From: Adiantum capillus-veneris
Taxonomy: Eukaryota > Streptophyta > Polypodiopsida > Polypodiales > Pteridaceae
Direction: 5' to 3'
Assembly: GCA_014529385.2 (NCBI GenBank)
Contig: CM043945.1
Span: 155,504,741 to 155,568,740, forward strand
DNA length: 64,000 nucleotides
Shown here piece by piece: positions 20,688 to 31,640 of the stretch. The notes beneath the pieces are model-generated. The model saw nothing but the letters and a program-made list of their open reading frames with translations. It did no database searches and was not told the origin of the DNA. A program made the position numbers and the translations under genes. The first letter of the stretch is position 1; every line of letters begins with the position of its first letter.

Positions 20688-22362
20688 ATGGAGGCTCAAG
20701 CTCCACCACAGAGGGACTCCAATGAAGCCCCCTCGCCCGACCCCGCTGAGCCCACCATTAGACTTGCTCTCTCACCGACAGAGCAAGCGAGCCTAGCCGC
20801 AGAGGTGGAACGCCCTGCAGGCGACTTCCGTCATCTGCAAGATTCTCGGCACCATACCTAGCAGAGGAGAGCTGCATGATCTTCTCCAGGCCTGCCTTCT
20901 CGCAGAGGTGGGCAAGATCTTGGACGTTCAGTTCCTCGAACGAGGATACTATCAGATCAAGTTTGAGACCTCCGAGATGGCGTCCAAGGTCATTGCCATG
21001 AGCCCCCTGATAATCCGAGCAATTCGAGCCCACTTTCGACAGAGGAGACATGGTTTTGACCTGCTTCAGATGTTCTCGTAGAGGAGGCAGACCTTCCATT
21101 TCCGTTTGCTTTCATGGTTTGAGGAGGGAGTACCTACCACTTTTGTCCAGGATAGGCTCAACAACTAGGACCGTCCTAGAGACACCTCGCAGGGCAGCCT
21201 CAGTAGTTGCCAAGGCAGCCGGCATTTCCTCAATTCGCGTTTTGGTTAGGGACGCCCACACTCTCCTGAAGGTCATCCTACTTCCTCGGGTGAGTGGGGG
21301 TTGGTTTAGACAGAGCGTGGAGTATTCGGGCCTCCCGAATCAGTGCTTTATTTGTCGACAGATGGGCCATCTTGCGAAGGCCTGTCCACGGAGGAGGCCT
21401 AGACCTACACCACACGCCCAGCCCCAGCCTGCAAGGGCTGGCCAGCGCAGCAAGCAGAGACACAGAGCACATAGGCAGAGCCACCCTCCGAGACTGGGGC
21501 TCCAGCGGAGGAGGAATGGCAGCAGGTTCGTGGTCGACGACGACAGGGGCCATAGCGACAGCCTGGCACTCAGAGTGGTCCTCAAGCGCCTGCCCAACAG
21601 CAGTGGGTTCCCACGGGGAACCCACCTCTTCAGCAGGATGAGGTCCCTGCCCCAGCCGCCACCTCAGCTTCAACCTCGACAACCCCCCCTCCCCCCGAGT
21701 TCCCCCCTTCCTCTTCAGAGCCCCCCCCCCCCCCCCCCCCCTCCCCGCCTCTCCTCCTCGCCCCCCTACCCTTGCCGATCCCAGTCGCCCCTCTTCTCTC
21801 CCCCCTCCCACTCCAGTCCCACAGTCGACCCAGGGGGCAGGGCCATCCTCGGCTGCTAGGAGATCTCTTGGCAAGAGAGGGACAGCCTTTCTTGCGACCC
21901 CCTCTTCTGGTACAGACGTCTCCCTTTGCAGCAGTTCCTCGTGGTCTGACGAGCTTCGACATTCGGCGCCGATGGCACTTCTTTGCCTACGCCTTTACAC
22001 GCTTTCTCGGCGACTCCTCACCAGACCTCCAGGCAGCCTGCTTCAGGGTTCATGTTCTGTTCCTTGCAGCTAGGGGGATAGAGACCTTGGACTCAGCGGT
22101 TGGCTTCTCTTTTCCCCTTTGCGGCAAGGACCAGACTGAGTGGACTCTCGACTCAGTGTTGGAGTGGCTACAGACACACGCCCTAGAGTTCTCTCATCAC
22201 ATGGGAGACCTAGGAGTTACAAACATGCTTCAGACTCTTTGGCCATTGGCCAAGTTTGCTGTGAGACCCCCAGATGCAGCTGGATGTAGACACATTGTGG
22301 TTCACTTCTTTGCTGATACGCAGTGCCCGCCATGCTATGTACACATTCATGAGGACTCCTAG
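20688..22362 (+). pseudogene. ORF1 of LINE-2, frameshifted
   Basis: Starts MEAQAPPQRDSNEAPS at 20688. After a frameshift comes a DUF4283-like segment (VICKILGTIPSRGELHDLLQ ... GYYQIKFETSEMA, about 20828-21060), then in frame 21050-21859 a CCHC knuckle (QCFICRQMGHLAKACP, near 21344-21385), a Pro/Arg-rich stretch with a poly-C tract (21721-21741), and a C-terminal region (21940-22362) containing RRWHFFAYAFTRFLGD of unknown role. Plant L1 ORF1 proteins of this layout bind element RNA. Several frameshifts make it non-functional. Confidence 0.82.
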
Positions 22363-22530
22363 ACAGAGGAGGTTGCTTTACGCACGGCTTGGTCTACTTG
22401 GGCTTGGGCTTGGCAATCTTTGCAGTCACGCCTATCTAGGACGCTCGGATGCGGACTACTCCCCATCCAAACCAGCCTCGAAGATAGCACGTTTAGCTGT
22501 TGCAACAGCATCTGTTCTCTCTCACTCCCC

Positions 22531-23290
22531 ATGAGGATCCTCTCATGGAATGTACAAGGATTAGGTGAGCCCCAGTTTCAGCGTCAGAGGGGCCTTGTGG
22601 GAGGAGAGATTGACCTTCTAATGCTACAGGAGCATCAACTGTGTGAGAGCCGCATTAGACGTTGTGGTCAACTTTTGCGTGGACGATATGATACTTTTTG
22701 GTAAGTTGCTTTTGGACCTGGAGGCATCCAGGGTGGGGTATGTAGACTATTGCGGATTCTTTGCAGCAGGCCATTGTGGGCAGAGGGATTATTGTGCCAG
22801 GCAAGGCTCAGTGGATCACTATGCAGGTTCAGGGTTGTCTTGTGGGCTTCCTGAACATCTATGCGCCCAATGTGGCGAGTGCCTGAGCAGAGTTTTGGTC
22901 ACAGATTGTTGAGTCTCTGCCACAGGCAGAGCAGTGGTGCATAGGGGGGTGACTTCAACATGCTGGAAGACCCCTCTGACAGGATTGGTGGTAGCCACGC
23001 TACTGTGCATGGAGTTGAGCTAGCAGCTTGGGAGAGGTTTTGTATAACTTTGAGGGTTTCGGATGTGTGGCAGCATTCTAGCTTTGTGAGGCCCCCAGAC
23101 AGCCTGGCCTTCTCTCGTTCGGCGGACCGCAGAGTGGGACGAGTGAATCTATCGCAGATAGATCACTTCTACACTACTGACCACTTCTATGACTTGGGTG
23201 GGACAGTTGGCATTATGGCAGAAACCTCCTTCTCGGACCGTGCACCAATGATCCTCACAGTGGCAGATAGACAGAGGAGGGGAGCATGAT
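22531..23290 (+). pseudogene. ORF2 endonuclease of LINE-2, damaged
   Basis: Begins MRILSWNVQGLGEPQFQRQR at 22531, the usual apurinic-type endonuclease start with its Asn. The frame breaks near 22700 and resumes at 22960-23289, with NLSQIDHFYTT and SDRAPMIL. The usual SDH-P motif reads SDR here, so a catalytic His is replaced. This enzyme would nick the target DNA strand. Confidence 0.82.
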
Positions 23291-23337
23291 GCTTCGCATC
23301 CCTCAGAGGGCCTTGATGGACTCTACACTCAAGAGAA

Positions 23338-23825
23338 CGAGTGGAGGCTCTTTGGACAGAGAGCTTAGACATGCAAGATTCTCCTGCTGACAGAGTGGCC
23401 TCACGACTAGCTCAGCTTAGTCGTTTCTTTCTTCAGGAGTCTTTGGCTCGTCTGGTTGCAGCGAGAGAGGAGGAGCAACGTCTCCGACGGTGCGTTGCTT
23501 CCTTGCCGAGGATGCAGGAGCAGCATCCAGACAGTCCTTGGTTGGAGGAGCAGTTACAGCAGGCTCCCCAAGAGCTTGTTAGCACAGAGGAGCAGCGTCA
23601 TGAGTTTGCTTTCCATCGATAGGCATCTCAGTGGACACAGGTGGGTGACAGAGTGACTAGTGCTTCCTTTGAGGCAGTGGGACCTCGGCATATGCATGGC
23701 AAGGTCAGTCAGTTGAGGAGGCCCGACGGGTCAATTGCTTCTAACCCAGAGGACATGCGTGCAGTCACTACTGATTTTTACCGTGAGTTACTATCGGCAG
23801 AGCCTCAGTCAGAGCGTCAGGATGT
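23338..23825 (+). pseudogene. ORF2 of LINE-2, linker and start of RT region
   Basis: VEALWTESLDMQD to EFAFHR, a stop at 23620-23622, then VGDRVTSASFEAVGPRH. Closely matches LINE-1 16064-16540. It ends at the copia insertion, with the target word GATGT. Confidence 0.85.
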
Positions 23826-24048
23826 TGTTACCATATACATGTGGTAGTGATGTGTGTGAACACACTAGGACCACCGGGGCATTTTTTCCCTCTTTAGGAG
23901 GTTTTTTCCCCCGAGCATTGTAAATACGCCCATCACTGTAGGGCTATCTATCTTTCCATTGCATACTAAGTAACACACTCTCTATTGTGTGCCTTGAGCT
24001 TCGTCTTCTCCAAGCTGTGTGCGTTTCTCTGCAACCCTAATTCCAACA
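23826..24048 (+). repeat. 5' LTR of the copia element
   Basis: Begins TGTTACCATATACATGTGG and ends CCTAATTCCAACA, 223 bp, matching the 3' LTR. Confidence 0.94.
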
Positions 24049-24050
24049 AT

Positions 24051-24062
24051 TGATATCAGAGC
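24051..24062 (+). other. Primer-binding site of the copia element
   Basis: TGATATCAGAGC is the methionine-tRNA site with one G-to-A change, two bases after the LTR. Confidence 0.88.
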
Positions 24063-24410
24063 AGGTTGCGTCCTCCCGGGCTTAGTCGCCAGCTGCTCCA
24101 GCACACGCCTGCTCACTTTCTCTGATTTCAGTGAGCTTTGGCAAGCGTTCGCAGGTCGACAAATATTTCGAGACTGCTCGTAGAGCTTAGTCTACTCAAA
24201 TTTTCGATTCGGGCTCATTTCAGCCTCCGTTTCCACTACAAGCAGTACTGCACAGGCTATTTCGTCATTTTGTGCAGAATTTCTGTCAGTGCCGTTTTCT
24301 GCATAACAGGTGCCTCATAGTCTTCTACGGTTTGTGCTATATAGCACGTGTTGTTCCCGCTCCGTCTCTCCTATTTTCGGGCAGTTTTCACATCAGGCGC
24401 AACATTTACC

Positions 24411-25518
24411 ATGGCTGACAACAACAACACAGATGTGTTTAAGATGTTTGCTCCTAAGGACAGGTTGGATGGGAACAATTACCCTATGTGGGCTTATATG
24501 ATGCAACACGTTCTTGTGTCAAAGGGCATCTGGAATATTGTGCAGGGCATTGATGTACGTCCTGGTTCTGAGGATGTAGGCAATGTTGAGGATGTTGCAG
24601 GTCTTGCTGCAAGGACTACTGCTATTAGAGTTGTTTTGCCTACGGCAGAACAAGCTCGTTGGGATGTAAAGGATGCGCAGGCTCATGCATTGATTGCGTT
24701 GTCTATGAAGCACACCGTTGTTCCTCACATCCGTTCAGCAAAATCTACAAAACAGGCTTGGGATATTTTGGCTGGTCTTTATGCAAGCCGCAATGAGGCT
24801 AAAGTTGCTTTGCTGCGTAAAGAGCTGGAGTCGAAGATTATGCATGAGGAAGATGATATGGACACTTTTCTTGCTGGTGTCAAGGATATCAATGAGCAAC
24901 TTATTTTTGCAGGTGAAGTCATTTCAGAGAGTTTCCCTTGTGCAAACTGTTCTTGATGCCTTACCAGATTCTTACCAGACTTTTGCTAGTACTTGGAGAC
25001 TTATGACCCAAGGAAATCCTGAAGTTGTCAAGTTTGATGCATTATGCACATTGCTGTTACAAGAGTCACTTTCCAGAAAAAACGGGACTAGGCAGCGTGC
25101 AGTTGAACAGGCTTTTATTGCTTCTCAAAGAAAGGGTGGTAACAACAATGCAGCCACTTCTTATGGTTCTTATGCGAGTGGCAAAAATTATATTCCTAAT
25201 GCTTCTGCTTGTAGCACTTCATCTGGCAATTCTAGTCATAAGGGCAAAAAGAAAATGCGTTGCCATTATTGTAAAGCTAATGATCACTTGATCAAGTCGT
25301 GTCCTAAGTTGAAGGCCAAAGAGGCTAAGAAGAAAGAGAGTGGTTCCTCTGCAAATGCTGGTACCACTACAAATGCAGCCATTGTTGAGTCTCCTGTGAA
25401 AGGAGATTGTGATGCTGATGTCGATGCAGAATGGGCTTTTAGCGCAGAGTGCACTTACAATCCTGCTGTCCATGATGCATGCTTGTCAGTTGCTGCAGAT
25501 TCACATGTGGTATTTTGA
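24411..25518 (+). pseudogene. gag: Copia gag with one frameshift
   Basis: Starts MADNNNTDVFKMFAP at 24411; LDGNNYPMWAYMMQ is the usual copia gag entry. A frameshift near 24940 moves the frame to 24950-25518 (VLDALPDSYQTFASTW). A CCHC knuckle CHYCKANDHLIKSC lies at 25261-25302. Forms the particle shell and binds RNA. Confidence 0.9.
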
Positions 25519-25963
25519 CAGTGGTGCTACAAAGCACATTACCTCACATCGTGAATTGTTCACCTCTCTCGAGTCTGTCCCTCATGGGAATTCTGTTACT
25601 TGTGCCAACAATGCCTCTTATCCGGTTCAGGGAGTTGGAAAGATTGTGCTTACTGCTGCAAATGGCAGTTCCTTCACACTTGTTGATGCACTTTATGTAC
25701 CTGGGATCAAGAAGAATCTCTTGTCTGTATCCGCACTTGCTAGACTTGGACTTGTAGTCAAATTTGTGGATGACAGATGTACAATTCATGATCTCAGTTT
25801 TGGTGATGAAATTGTTGCATCTGGCCTTTTGTGCCGTGGGCTGTATAAGCTCACTTTGAATGACAAGTGTGGACAAAATCTTGCAAATGCTGTTGCAGAT
25901 TCAAGGGCTATTTCAAAAGCAAAACTTTGGCATCCACGTTTTGGTCATCTGAAGTTTGCCAGT
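25409..25963 (+). pseudogene. pol: Copia protease and start of integrase
   Basis: WYFDSGATKHIT holds the catalytic Asp of the aspartic protease (near 25517). DALYVPGIKKNLLSV and LWHPRFGHLKFAS mark the pre-integrase zinc region. It is interrupted after codon Ser by the palindromic element at 25964; the frame continues at 28616. Confidence 0.9.
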
Positions 25964-26141
25964 TGACACAAAACGGGAGCGTACACGAGCACTTAGAAAT
26001 CTGAAAATTAAAATACTTTGCAAAGGTGAGAGAAGGGAGAAGATCGACACAATATTGGGGACTAGAAGATGGGTTGGTCCCCCCCCCCCCCCGTCAAGAG
26101 TATTCTTTATTCAGGGAGAATTCTTATACAAGCACGAGAAC
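25964..26141 (+). repeat. Repeat D (left copy)
   Basis: A 178-bp unit repeated directly at 27285-27461, with a C tract at about 26080 and ending AGCACGAGAAC. Confidence 0.9.
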
Positions 26142-27284
26142 TGTTGCTAATTGGACTATTCTTTTTCTTTTAATGATTAATTTCTTTTTAGGATATTTTA
26201 TTGTGTACACTAAGAACTGTTAAAAGATTGTAGCTATAAGAAGTGCCATCAAGAACGGACAACTCTGATGTGTCACTCGATGGGTGACGGTAAACATCGC
26301 GAAGGAGTTTCCGTAAGTTCGGTGGAAAGGGCCGGGTTACGAGTGCCCCTGATGCGTCACATGATGGGTGACGGGTGCATCAGTAAGGGGGCATTCCGTA
26401 GGCTAAGGAGGAAATCCGAACTGAGTAAGAAAATACGCGTAAGAACGCAAGCACAAGAATAAAGATGGGTTCAATGAAGCTTTTTACGAAAAGCAGGAAC
26501 ATTCGCGGGAGGGCAGATGCTTTCCCGCGAGGAGTCTGTGTCTGCATTGCATCTGTGCCGTGTTCTGCACCCGGGGACGCCTGGAATGTGTTCGTGTAGC
26601 ATTGTTTTAACTAACTGAGTGAGTTTTTAAAGTTTAAACAAGTTCACACTTTATTTTATAAAGTGGCCGGCCACTTTTAAGTGACCGGTCCCTTTTATTA
26701 ATAAAATAAAGCATCCCCAAAAGCTTACGTAAAAAACCCACGCAAGCTGTACGAATGTGCTGAAAACAACAAGCTCTCTCTCTCCTCTCTCTAGAAGCGC
26801 CAAAAACAGCGAGCTCTCTCTCTCCTCTCTCTATAAGCGCCAGAGCTTCTGCTTTTGGGCCCTATTTCCACCGGGTGCACGGGCCTATAAAAAGGCAGCC
26901 AGCGTTCAGTTTTTGGAGGAAGGCAAGGAGCAACAGAAGTCTGAAGCGTTGGGGATTCTGGAGCAAGTGTTGGCGACGGGAATCTGCAAGTGTTCGTGTG
27001 ACGACCGAGTACGGAGGTCGCTTTTTCGAGCAAGGAGCGACAGGTATAAGGTGTTGATACGCTTTGAGAATTATTGCTTTGTGTGGTTTGTTTTGCAGGA
27101 ATCTCCCGTCTTACGGGAAGGCCCCTCGCGGGAAGTACGGCTTCACGCCTAAGTCCCTTACGGGAAAGTACGGCTTCGTGCCTAAGTCTCTTACGGGAAG
27201 GAACGGCCTTGTGCCCAAGCCCTTTACGGGAAAACACGACCTTCGGGTCTAAGATTACATAACGGAGGGGTTTCCTCGGGTTCT
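26142..27284 (+). repeat. Arm A of the palindromic element
   Basis: A 1.14-kb arm. CCTATAAAAAGG at about 26883 looks like a TATA box. 27110-27240 holds tandem units of about 36-39 bases with GGCTTCGTGCCTAAG. It is the reverse complement of 27462-28610, and the small frames inside the two arms (26268-26462 and 28290-28484) are mirror images. Confidence 0.9.
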
Positions 27285-27461
27285 TGTCACAAAACGGGAG
27301 CGTACACGAGCACTTAGAAATCTGAGAATTAAAATACTTTGCAAAGGTGAGAGAAGGGAGAAGATCGACACAGTATTGGGGACCAAAAGATGGGCCGGTC
27401 CCCCCCCCCCCCGTCAAGAGTATTCTTTATTCAAGGAGAATTCTTATACAAGCACGAGAAC
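27285..27461 (+). repeat. Repeat D' (central copy)
   Basis: A direct repeat of 25964-26141 beginning TGTCACAAAACGGG, lying between the inverted arms. Confidence 0.9.
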
Positions 27462-28610
27462 CCGAGGAAACCCCTCCGTTCTGTAATCTTAGACCCGAAG
27501 GTCGTGTTTTCCCGTAAAGGGCTTGGGCACAAGGCCGTTCCTTCCCGTAAGGGACTTAGGCACGAAGCCGTACTTTCCCGTAAGGGACTTAGGCGTGAAG
27601 CCGTACTTCCCGCGAGGGGCCTTCCCGTAAGACGGCCGTAAGACGGGAGATTCCTGCAAAACAAACCACACAAAGCAATAATTCTCAAAGCGTATCAACA
27701 CCTTATACCTGTCGCTCCTTGCTCGGAAAAGCGACCTCCGTACTCAGTCGTCACACGAACACTTGCAGATTCCCGTCGCCAGCACTTGCTCCAAAATCCC
27801 CAGCGCTTCAGACTTCTGCTGCTCCTTGCCTTCCTCCAAAAACTGAACGCTGGCTGCCTTTTTATAGGCCCGTGCACCCGGCGGAAATAGGGCCCAAGAG
27901 CAGAAGCTCTGGCGCTTCTAGAGAGAGGAGAGAGAGAGCTCGTTGTTTCTGGCGCTTCTAGAGAGAGGAGAGAGAGAGCTCGCTGTTTTCAGCCCATCCG
28001 TACAGCTTGCGTGGGTTTTTTACGTAAGCTTTTGGGGATGCTTTATTTTATTAATAAAAGGGACCGGTCACTTAAAAGTGGCCGTCCACTTTATAAAATA
28101 AAGTGTGAACTTGTTTAAACTTTAAAAACTCACTCAGTTAGTTAAAACAATGCTACACGAACACATTCCTGGCGTCCCCGAGTGCAGAACACGGCACAGA
28201 TGCAATGCAGACACAGACTCCTCGCGGGAAAGCATCTGTCCTCCCGCGAATGTTCCTGCTTTTCGTAAAAAGCTTCATTGAACCCATCTTTATTCTTGTG
28301 CTTGCGTTCTTACGCGTATTTTCTTACTCAGTTCGGATTTCCTCCTTAGCCTACGGAATGCCCCCTTACTGATGCACCCGTCACCCATCATGTGACGCAT
28401 CAGGGGCACTCGTAACCCAGCCCTTTCCACCGAACTTACGGAAACTCCTTCGCGATGTTTACCGTCACCCATCGAGTGACACATTAGAGTTGTCCGTTCT
28501 TGATGGCACTTCTTATAGCTACAATCTTTTAACAGTTCTTAGTGTACACAATAAAATATCCTAAAAAGAAATTAATCATTAAAAGAAAAAGAATAGTCCA
28601 ATTAGCAACA
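27462..28610 (-). repeat. Arm A' (inverted copy of A)
   Basis: Reverse complement of 26142-27284 with few differences, including a short extra GACGGCCGTAA near 27630. Ends CCAATTAGCAACA. Confidence 0.9.
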
Positions 28611-28615
28611 CCAGT

Positions 28616-29386
28616 TTGCTGCGTTTGCAGAAATCTGATATGGTTGCTTATGTGCCACCTCTTGAAGCACCTGTCAAACATGTTTGTGAAGGCTGTATTT
28701 TGGGTAAGATGCAGCGTTCTAAGTTTCCAAAGGATGGTTCAGTTCGAGCCACATGCAGGTTGCAGTTTGTGCATAGTGATGTTTGTGGGCCCATGCAAAC
28801 TCCGTCCTTGGGCAATTACCTTTACTTCGTGACTTCCTTTGATGATTACTCCAGGCATGCATGGATATTTCCGCTTAAAGCGAAGTCCGAAGTTTTTATA
28901 TGCTTCAAACAATTTCTGGCTATGGCTGAAAATGTCTCGAAATGTACTATAGACACCCTCCGTTCCGATCGAGGGGGAGAGTATATGTCTCATGAATTTA
29001 ATGCATTTCTGGCTAGTCGTGGGATAAAACACCAACGTACAGTGCCTTATACAGCTCAGCAAAATGGTGTTGCTGAGAGGAAAAACAGGTCACTTACGGA
29101 AATGGCACGATGTATGGTCAAAAGTCAAGCTTTGCCGCATTCTTTTTGGCTTGAGGCCATCATGTGTGCCACTTATGTACTAAACAGGTGTCCTACGAAA
29201 GCTTTGCAGTCTATTACTCCATATGAAGCATGGCATGATAGAAAGCCTTCTATTGAGCACGTGCGTGTTTTTGGTTGTTTGGCATATCCTTTAGTGCCAC
29301 AAACACAGCACAGAAAATTCGATGATAAGGCTATCAAATGTATTTTTGTTGGTTATAGTGCTGAAAGCAAAGGTTACAGGCTGTAA
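28616..29386 (+). pseudogene. pol: Copia integrase, continued
   Basis: GCILGKMQRSKFP, then the catalytic triad in FVHSDVCGPM (Asp), LRSDRGGEYM (Asp) and QQNGVAERKN (Glu), then VFGCLAYPLVP and GYSAESKGYRL. The frame stops at 29384-29386, a TAA where a Tyr codon would be expected. All three catalytic residues are present. Confidence 0.9.
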
Positions 29387-29407
29387 CATCCGCAAACAAA
29401 GCGTATC

Positions 29408-30782
29408 TTGGTTTCACGGGATGTAGTGTTTGTGGAAGATTCTGTTCAGCCCTTGCTGTCATGTCCTAGAGACAGTAATGTAAGCTCACAGGACATTTAT
29501 GACACTTTGTTGCCTCTTTTCAATGGTGGAAATACGAATGTGATTTCCAATGAGGCAAATGTACAGCCTATGGGGGTTTCTGAAAATGTTACAGATCAGC
29601 CTATTACTGATGCAGATGTACATGATGTACTTGATGAGGAAAGGGCTGAAAATGAGCAGGCTAGAGGTATGCCAAAATGGCTAGTGCACACTTTGCGTGA
29701 CAGTAAATTGGATGCACCTTTGTCTAGTCGTACTCGTTCAGGCTCTCGCCATGCATCTTATGCATCAGATTGTTATGCTTTGGCTGTGTCTAGCTTACAT
29801 GATGTTGAGGAGCCTCTGTCTTTTGATGAAGCACAGAATTCAGAAAATTGGATGGCTACCATGCAATCAGAATATGATGCACTTATAGAAAATGACACAT
29901 GGACTTTATGTGATTTGCCTCCTGGCAAAAAGGCCATTGGTACGAAGTGGGTTTACAAGTTGAAACGCAAGCCGGATGGTGAGATCGATCGCCATAAGGC
30001 TCGACTTGTTGCAAAGGATTATGCACAACAAAAGGCATAGATTATAAAGAGACTTTTGCTTGTCGTATGACTACTGTGCGTTTTCTATGTGCATTGGCAG
30101 CTCATTTTGGTTGGGATGTACATCAATCAGACATTGCTACTGCTTTCTTGAATGGTGACATATTTGAGGAAGTTTATGTAACGTAGCCTCGCGGTTTTGT
30201 CATAAAAGGACAAGAGGACAAAGTGTGCAGGTGTAAGAAGGCTTTGTATGGGCTGAAGCAATCTCCTCGTGCTTGGTATGAGAAAGCTGACACTCGTTTG
30301 GTTAAACGAGGCTTTCGTAACAGTCTAACAGAAAGCACATTGTATGTAAAGCGTGAGGGTGATGTACTTCTCATTGTGGTTCTTTACGTCGATGATTTGC
30401 TGATCACTGGACCAAATGAGAGACATATTGCTGAATTTAAGGCTGATTTGAATGCTATTTTCAAGATGAAAGATTTGGGCCTATTGCATCATTACTTGGG
30501 TATACAGTTTAAGCAGTGTGATGGTGGTATTGCCTTGTTCAGAAAAGCTACATAGAGACATTGCTATGTAAGTTTGGACGTGAGGATTGCAAACCTATTG
30601 CCACTCCCATGGAAACAGGTTTGAAGTTGAATCTACATGATGTTGGCGATCCTGCTGATGTCACTCTTTACCAAACTGTTGTTGGCTGCCTCATTGATGT
30701 ATGCAACACGAGGCCAGATATTCAGTTTGTAGTCTCACAGGTCAGCAGATTTATGCATAGCCCAGGGTCTAAGCATTGGTAG
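29408..30782 (+). pseudogene. pol: Copia reverse transcriptase, broken
   Basis: 29408-30040 carries the acidic linker and the RT entry (WMATMQSEYDALIEN, GTKWVYKLKRKPDGEIDRHK). A frameshift near 30040 and a TAG at 30184-30186 follow. 30223-30555 has KKALYGLKQSPRAWY and an intact YVDD box (30385-30396). A stop at 30553-30555 precedes a frame change to 30561-30782 (CLIDVCNTRPDIQFVVSQVS). Confidence 0.88.
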
Positions 30783-31338
30783 GCTGTCAAGAGGATTTTC
30801 CGCTACCTTGGTGGCACTTTACATCTTGGCTTGTTTTATCCCAACGGGGGATCATTGCCGCCAGACTTACATGCTTTTTCGGACTCGGATTGGGCTGGTT
30901 GTTTTGACGCGCGAGTGTCCAAGTGGTTTTTGTTTCATGCTTGGCAATTCATGTATATCATGGTTGAGCAAGAAGCAACCTACTATGGCCACTTCGAGTT
31001 GTGAGGCTGAGTATAGGGCAGTCTCCACAGCTACGGTTGAGTGTGTATGGCTCAGACGCCTTATGGTTGATTTGGGTGTTGGACAGGACATTGCCAACAC
31101 TATCTACACTGACAGTCAGAGCGCATTGGGAGTTGCGAGGAACCGAGTTTTTCATGCTCGCACAAAGCACATTGAGGTGCATTACCACTATGTCAGGGAG
31201 AGGCTCTCAGCAGGAGAGATCATCTTGGCTTATGTGCCAACACAGGACAACCTTGCAGATCTTTTCACAAAGGCATTGTCTCGTGAGAAGCTTGAAGCTT
31301 CCCGCAAAGCTTTGGGCTTACTCCCCTTTGTGGATTGA
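30783..31338 (+). pseudogene. pol: Copia RNase H
   Basis: Follows a TAG at 30780-30782. SWLSKKQPTMATSSCEAEYR, YTDSQSALGVARN, HTKHIEVHYHYVRE-type sequence and DNLADLFTKAL are the standard copia RNase H blocks, with the catalytic Glu and Asp present. The first part is frameshifted near 30880. Confidence 0.9.
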
Positions 31339-31403
31339 TCATGTCCTTAGGGCATGGCACTTCCCTTTACTCATGTGCCAGCTCTTGTTCACCGCATCAC
31401 TCG

Positions 31404-31413
31404 AGGGGGGATT
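31404..31413 (+). other. Polypurine tract of the copia element
   Basis: GAGGGGGGATT just before the 3' LTR start TGTTACC. Confidence 0.8.
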
Positions 31414-31640
31414 TGTTACCATATACATGTGGTAGTGATGTGTGTGAACACACTAGGACCGTCGGGGCATTTTTTCCCTCTTTAGGAGGTTTTTTCCCCC
31501 GAGCATTATATATACGCCCATCACTCTAGGGCTATCTATCTTTCCATTGCATACTAAGTAACACACTCTCTATTGTGTGCCTTGAGCTTCCTTCGTCTTC
31601 TCCAAGCTGTGTGCATTTCTCTGCAACCCTAATTCCAACA
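31414..31640 (+). repeat. 3' LTR of the copia element
   Basis: A 227-bp match to 23826-24048, with a small CTTC duplication near 31590 accounting for the extra bases. Confidence 0.94.

Larger units (their letters stand above)
25964..28610. mobile_element. Palindromic TG...CA element without coding capacity
   Basis: Inserted in the copia integrase with a perfect 5-base duplication CCAGT (25959-25963 and 28611-28615). The order is D (25964-26141), A (26142-27284), D' (27285-27461), A' (27462-28610), where D and D' are direct repeats and A' is the reverse complement of A. Termini are TGACACAAAACG and TTAGCAACA. No pol or gag is present. The TG...CA ends and 5-base duplication fit integrase-mediated insertion of an LTR-type element, but the arrangement is not a normal LTR element. 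Confidence 0.85.
23826..31640 (+). mobile_element. Ty1/copia element inserted in LINE-2
   Basis: LTRs 23826-24048 and 31414-31640, primer site, gag, protease, integrase, RT, RNase H in copia order and a polypurine tract. Flanks are GATGT on the left and GATGC on the right; the intact LINE-1 site reads GATGC, so the left copy has one C-to-T change. The LINE sequence resumes exactly at 31641. Net length without the inner insertion is about 5.2 kb. Confidence 0.95.

Noticed and set aside
20804-23338. Splicing as the cause of the LINE-1 internal deletion
   Set aside because: An AG/GT is near the left edge, but the retained GT and the lack of a fitting acceptor make a short-homology deletion more likely.
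27110-27245. Possible CRISPR-like array
   Set aside because: Units are contiguous tandem repeats without unique spacers, inside a mobile element arm in a plant genome.
28290-28484. Small basic protein encoded in both arms of the palindrome
   Set aside because: The 64-codon frame appears twice only because the arms are inverted copies; this is not independent evidence of coding.
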